Shown one piece after another: positions 1 through 64,000 of a stretch of DNA of 64,000 nt. Positions within the stretch are counted from its first letter, which is position 1. Each line of letters begins with the position of its first letter. Source of the DNA: Stichopus chloronotus. Its lineage: Eukaryota > Echinodermata > Holothuroidea > Aspidochirotida > Stichopodidae. The position numbers and the translations under genes were made by a program. The DNA is taken from assembly GCA_021234535.1 (NCBI GenBank), contig CM037836.1, positions 20,009,111 to 20,073,110 of the forward strand. Direction: 5' to 3'. A model generated the notes under the pieces. That model made no database searches. It saw nothing but the letters and a program-made list of their open reading frames with translations, and was not told the origin of the DNA.

Positions 1-87
1 ACAAAGCCCTAATAAATTTTCTTCTGCAGATATCCGAAAGACAAATCTTAAATTTGTGAGACGCGATCTCTAATGCCATGCACATAC

Positions 88-64000
<63,913 letters not shown>

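Overview
The window looks like a piece of an animal nuclear genome: AT-rich, with short exons in phase, long introns, TA and CA microsatellites and many decayed transposable elements. The domain families (calcium-binding EGF, sushi, LDL-receptor A, NIDO-AMOP-VWD, VWD-C8-TIL, mucin-like repeats) and a Penelope-type retroelement relic suggest a marine invertebrate, most likely a deuterostome such as an echinoderm. The species cannot be fixed from the sequence alone.

The whole window lies inside one very large gene on the minus strand, open at both ends. I resolve 45 coding exons, about 10.95 kb or roughly 3,650 codons. All 44 exon junctions keep the reading frame, provided exon 7 uses the acceptor next to 51041. 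Neither the start codon and signal peptide (right of 64000) nor the stop codon and any membrane anchor (left of 88) is present. Read 5' to 3' (right to left), the product has: a Thr/Ser/Asp-rich repeat region with a 582-bp higher-order repeat (about 60790-64000); a VWD domain without the GDPH motif, then C8 and TIL/E modules (50905-60790); two LDL-receptor A modules (49157-49733); two sushi domains (44583-45378); two EGF domains (41473-42468); NIDO (36227-40232); AMOP (34731-36728); a second VWD with an intact GDPH motif (26543-29978); a linker and a cadherin-like module (22148-24018); an EGF-like pair (21587-21767); and an array of 20 EGF domains in 18 exons (88-20531) that runs off the left edge.

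The NIDO-AMOP-VWD-EGF core is that of the mucin-4/Mesh-like class of extracellular or membrane-bound adhesion proteins. The extra VWD-C8-TIL block belongs to gel-forming mucins and zonadhesin/FCGBP-like proteins. The combination suggests a secreted or cell-surface, heavily glycosylated, calcium-dependent adhesive or matrix protein; that role is inference.

The introns hold the second layer of interest. There is an antisense Penelope-like retroelement relic that nearly fills one intron (about 13225-14400), a possible DIRS-like relic (about 30370-31500), a short inverted-repeat element (56785-56993), a dispersed repeat family carrying nuclear-receptor DR1-like motifs, and several repeats that end next to, or even supply, splice donors of the host gene. 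No independent protein gene, tRNA, rRNA or CRISPR array was found.
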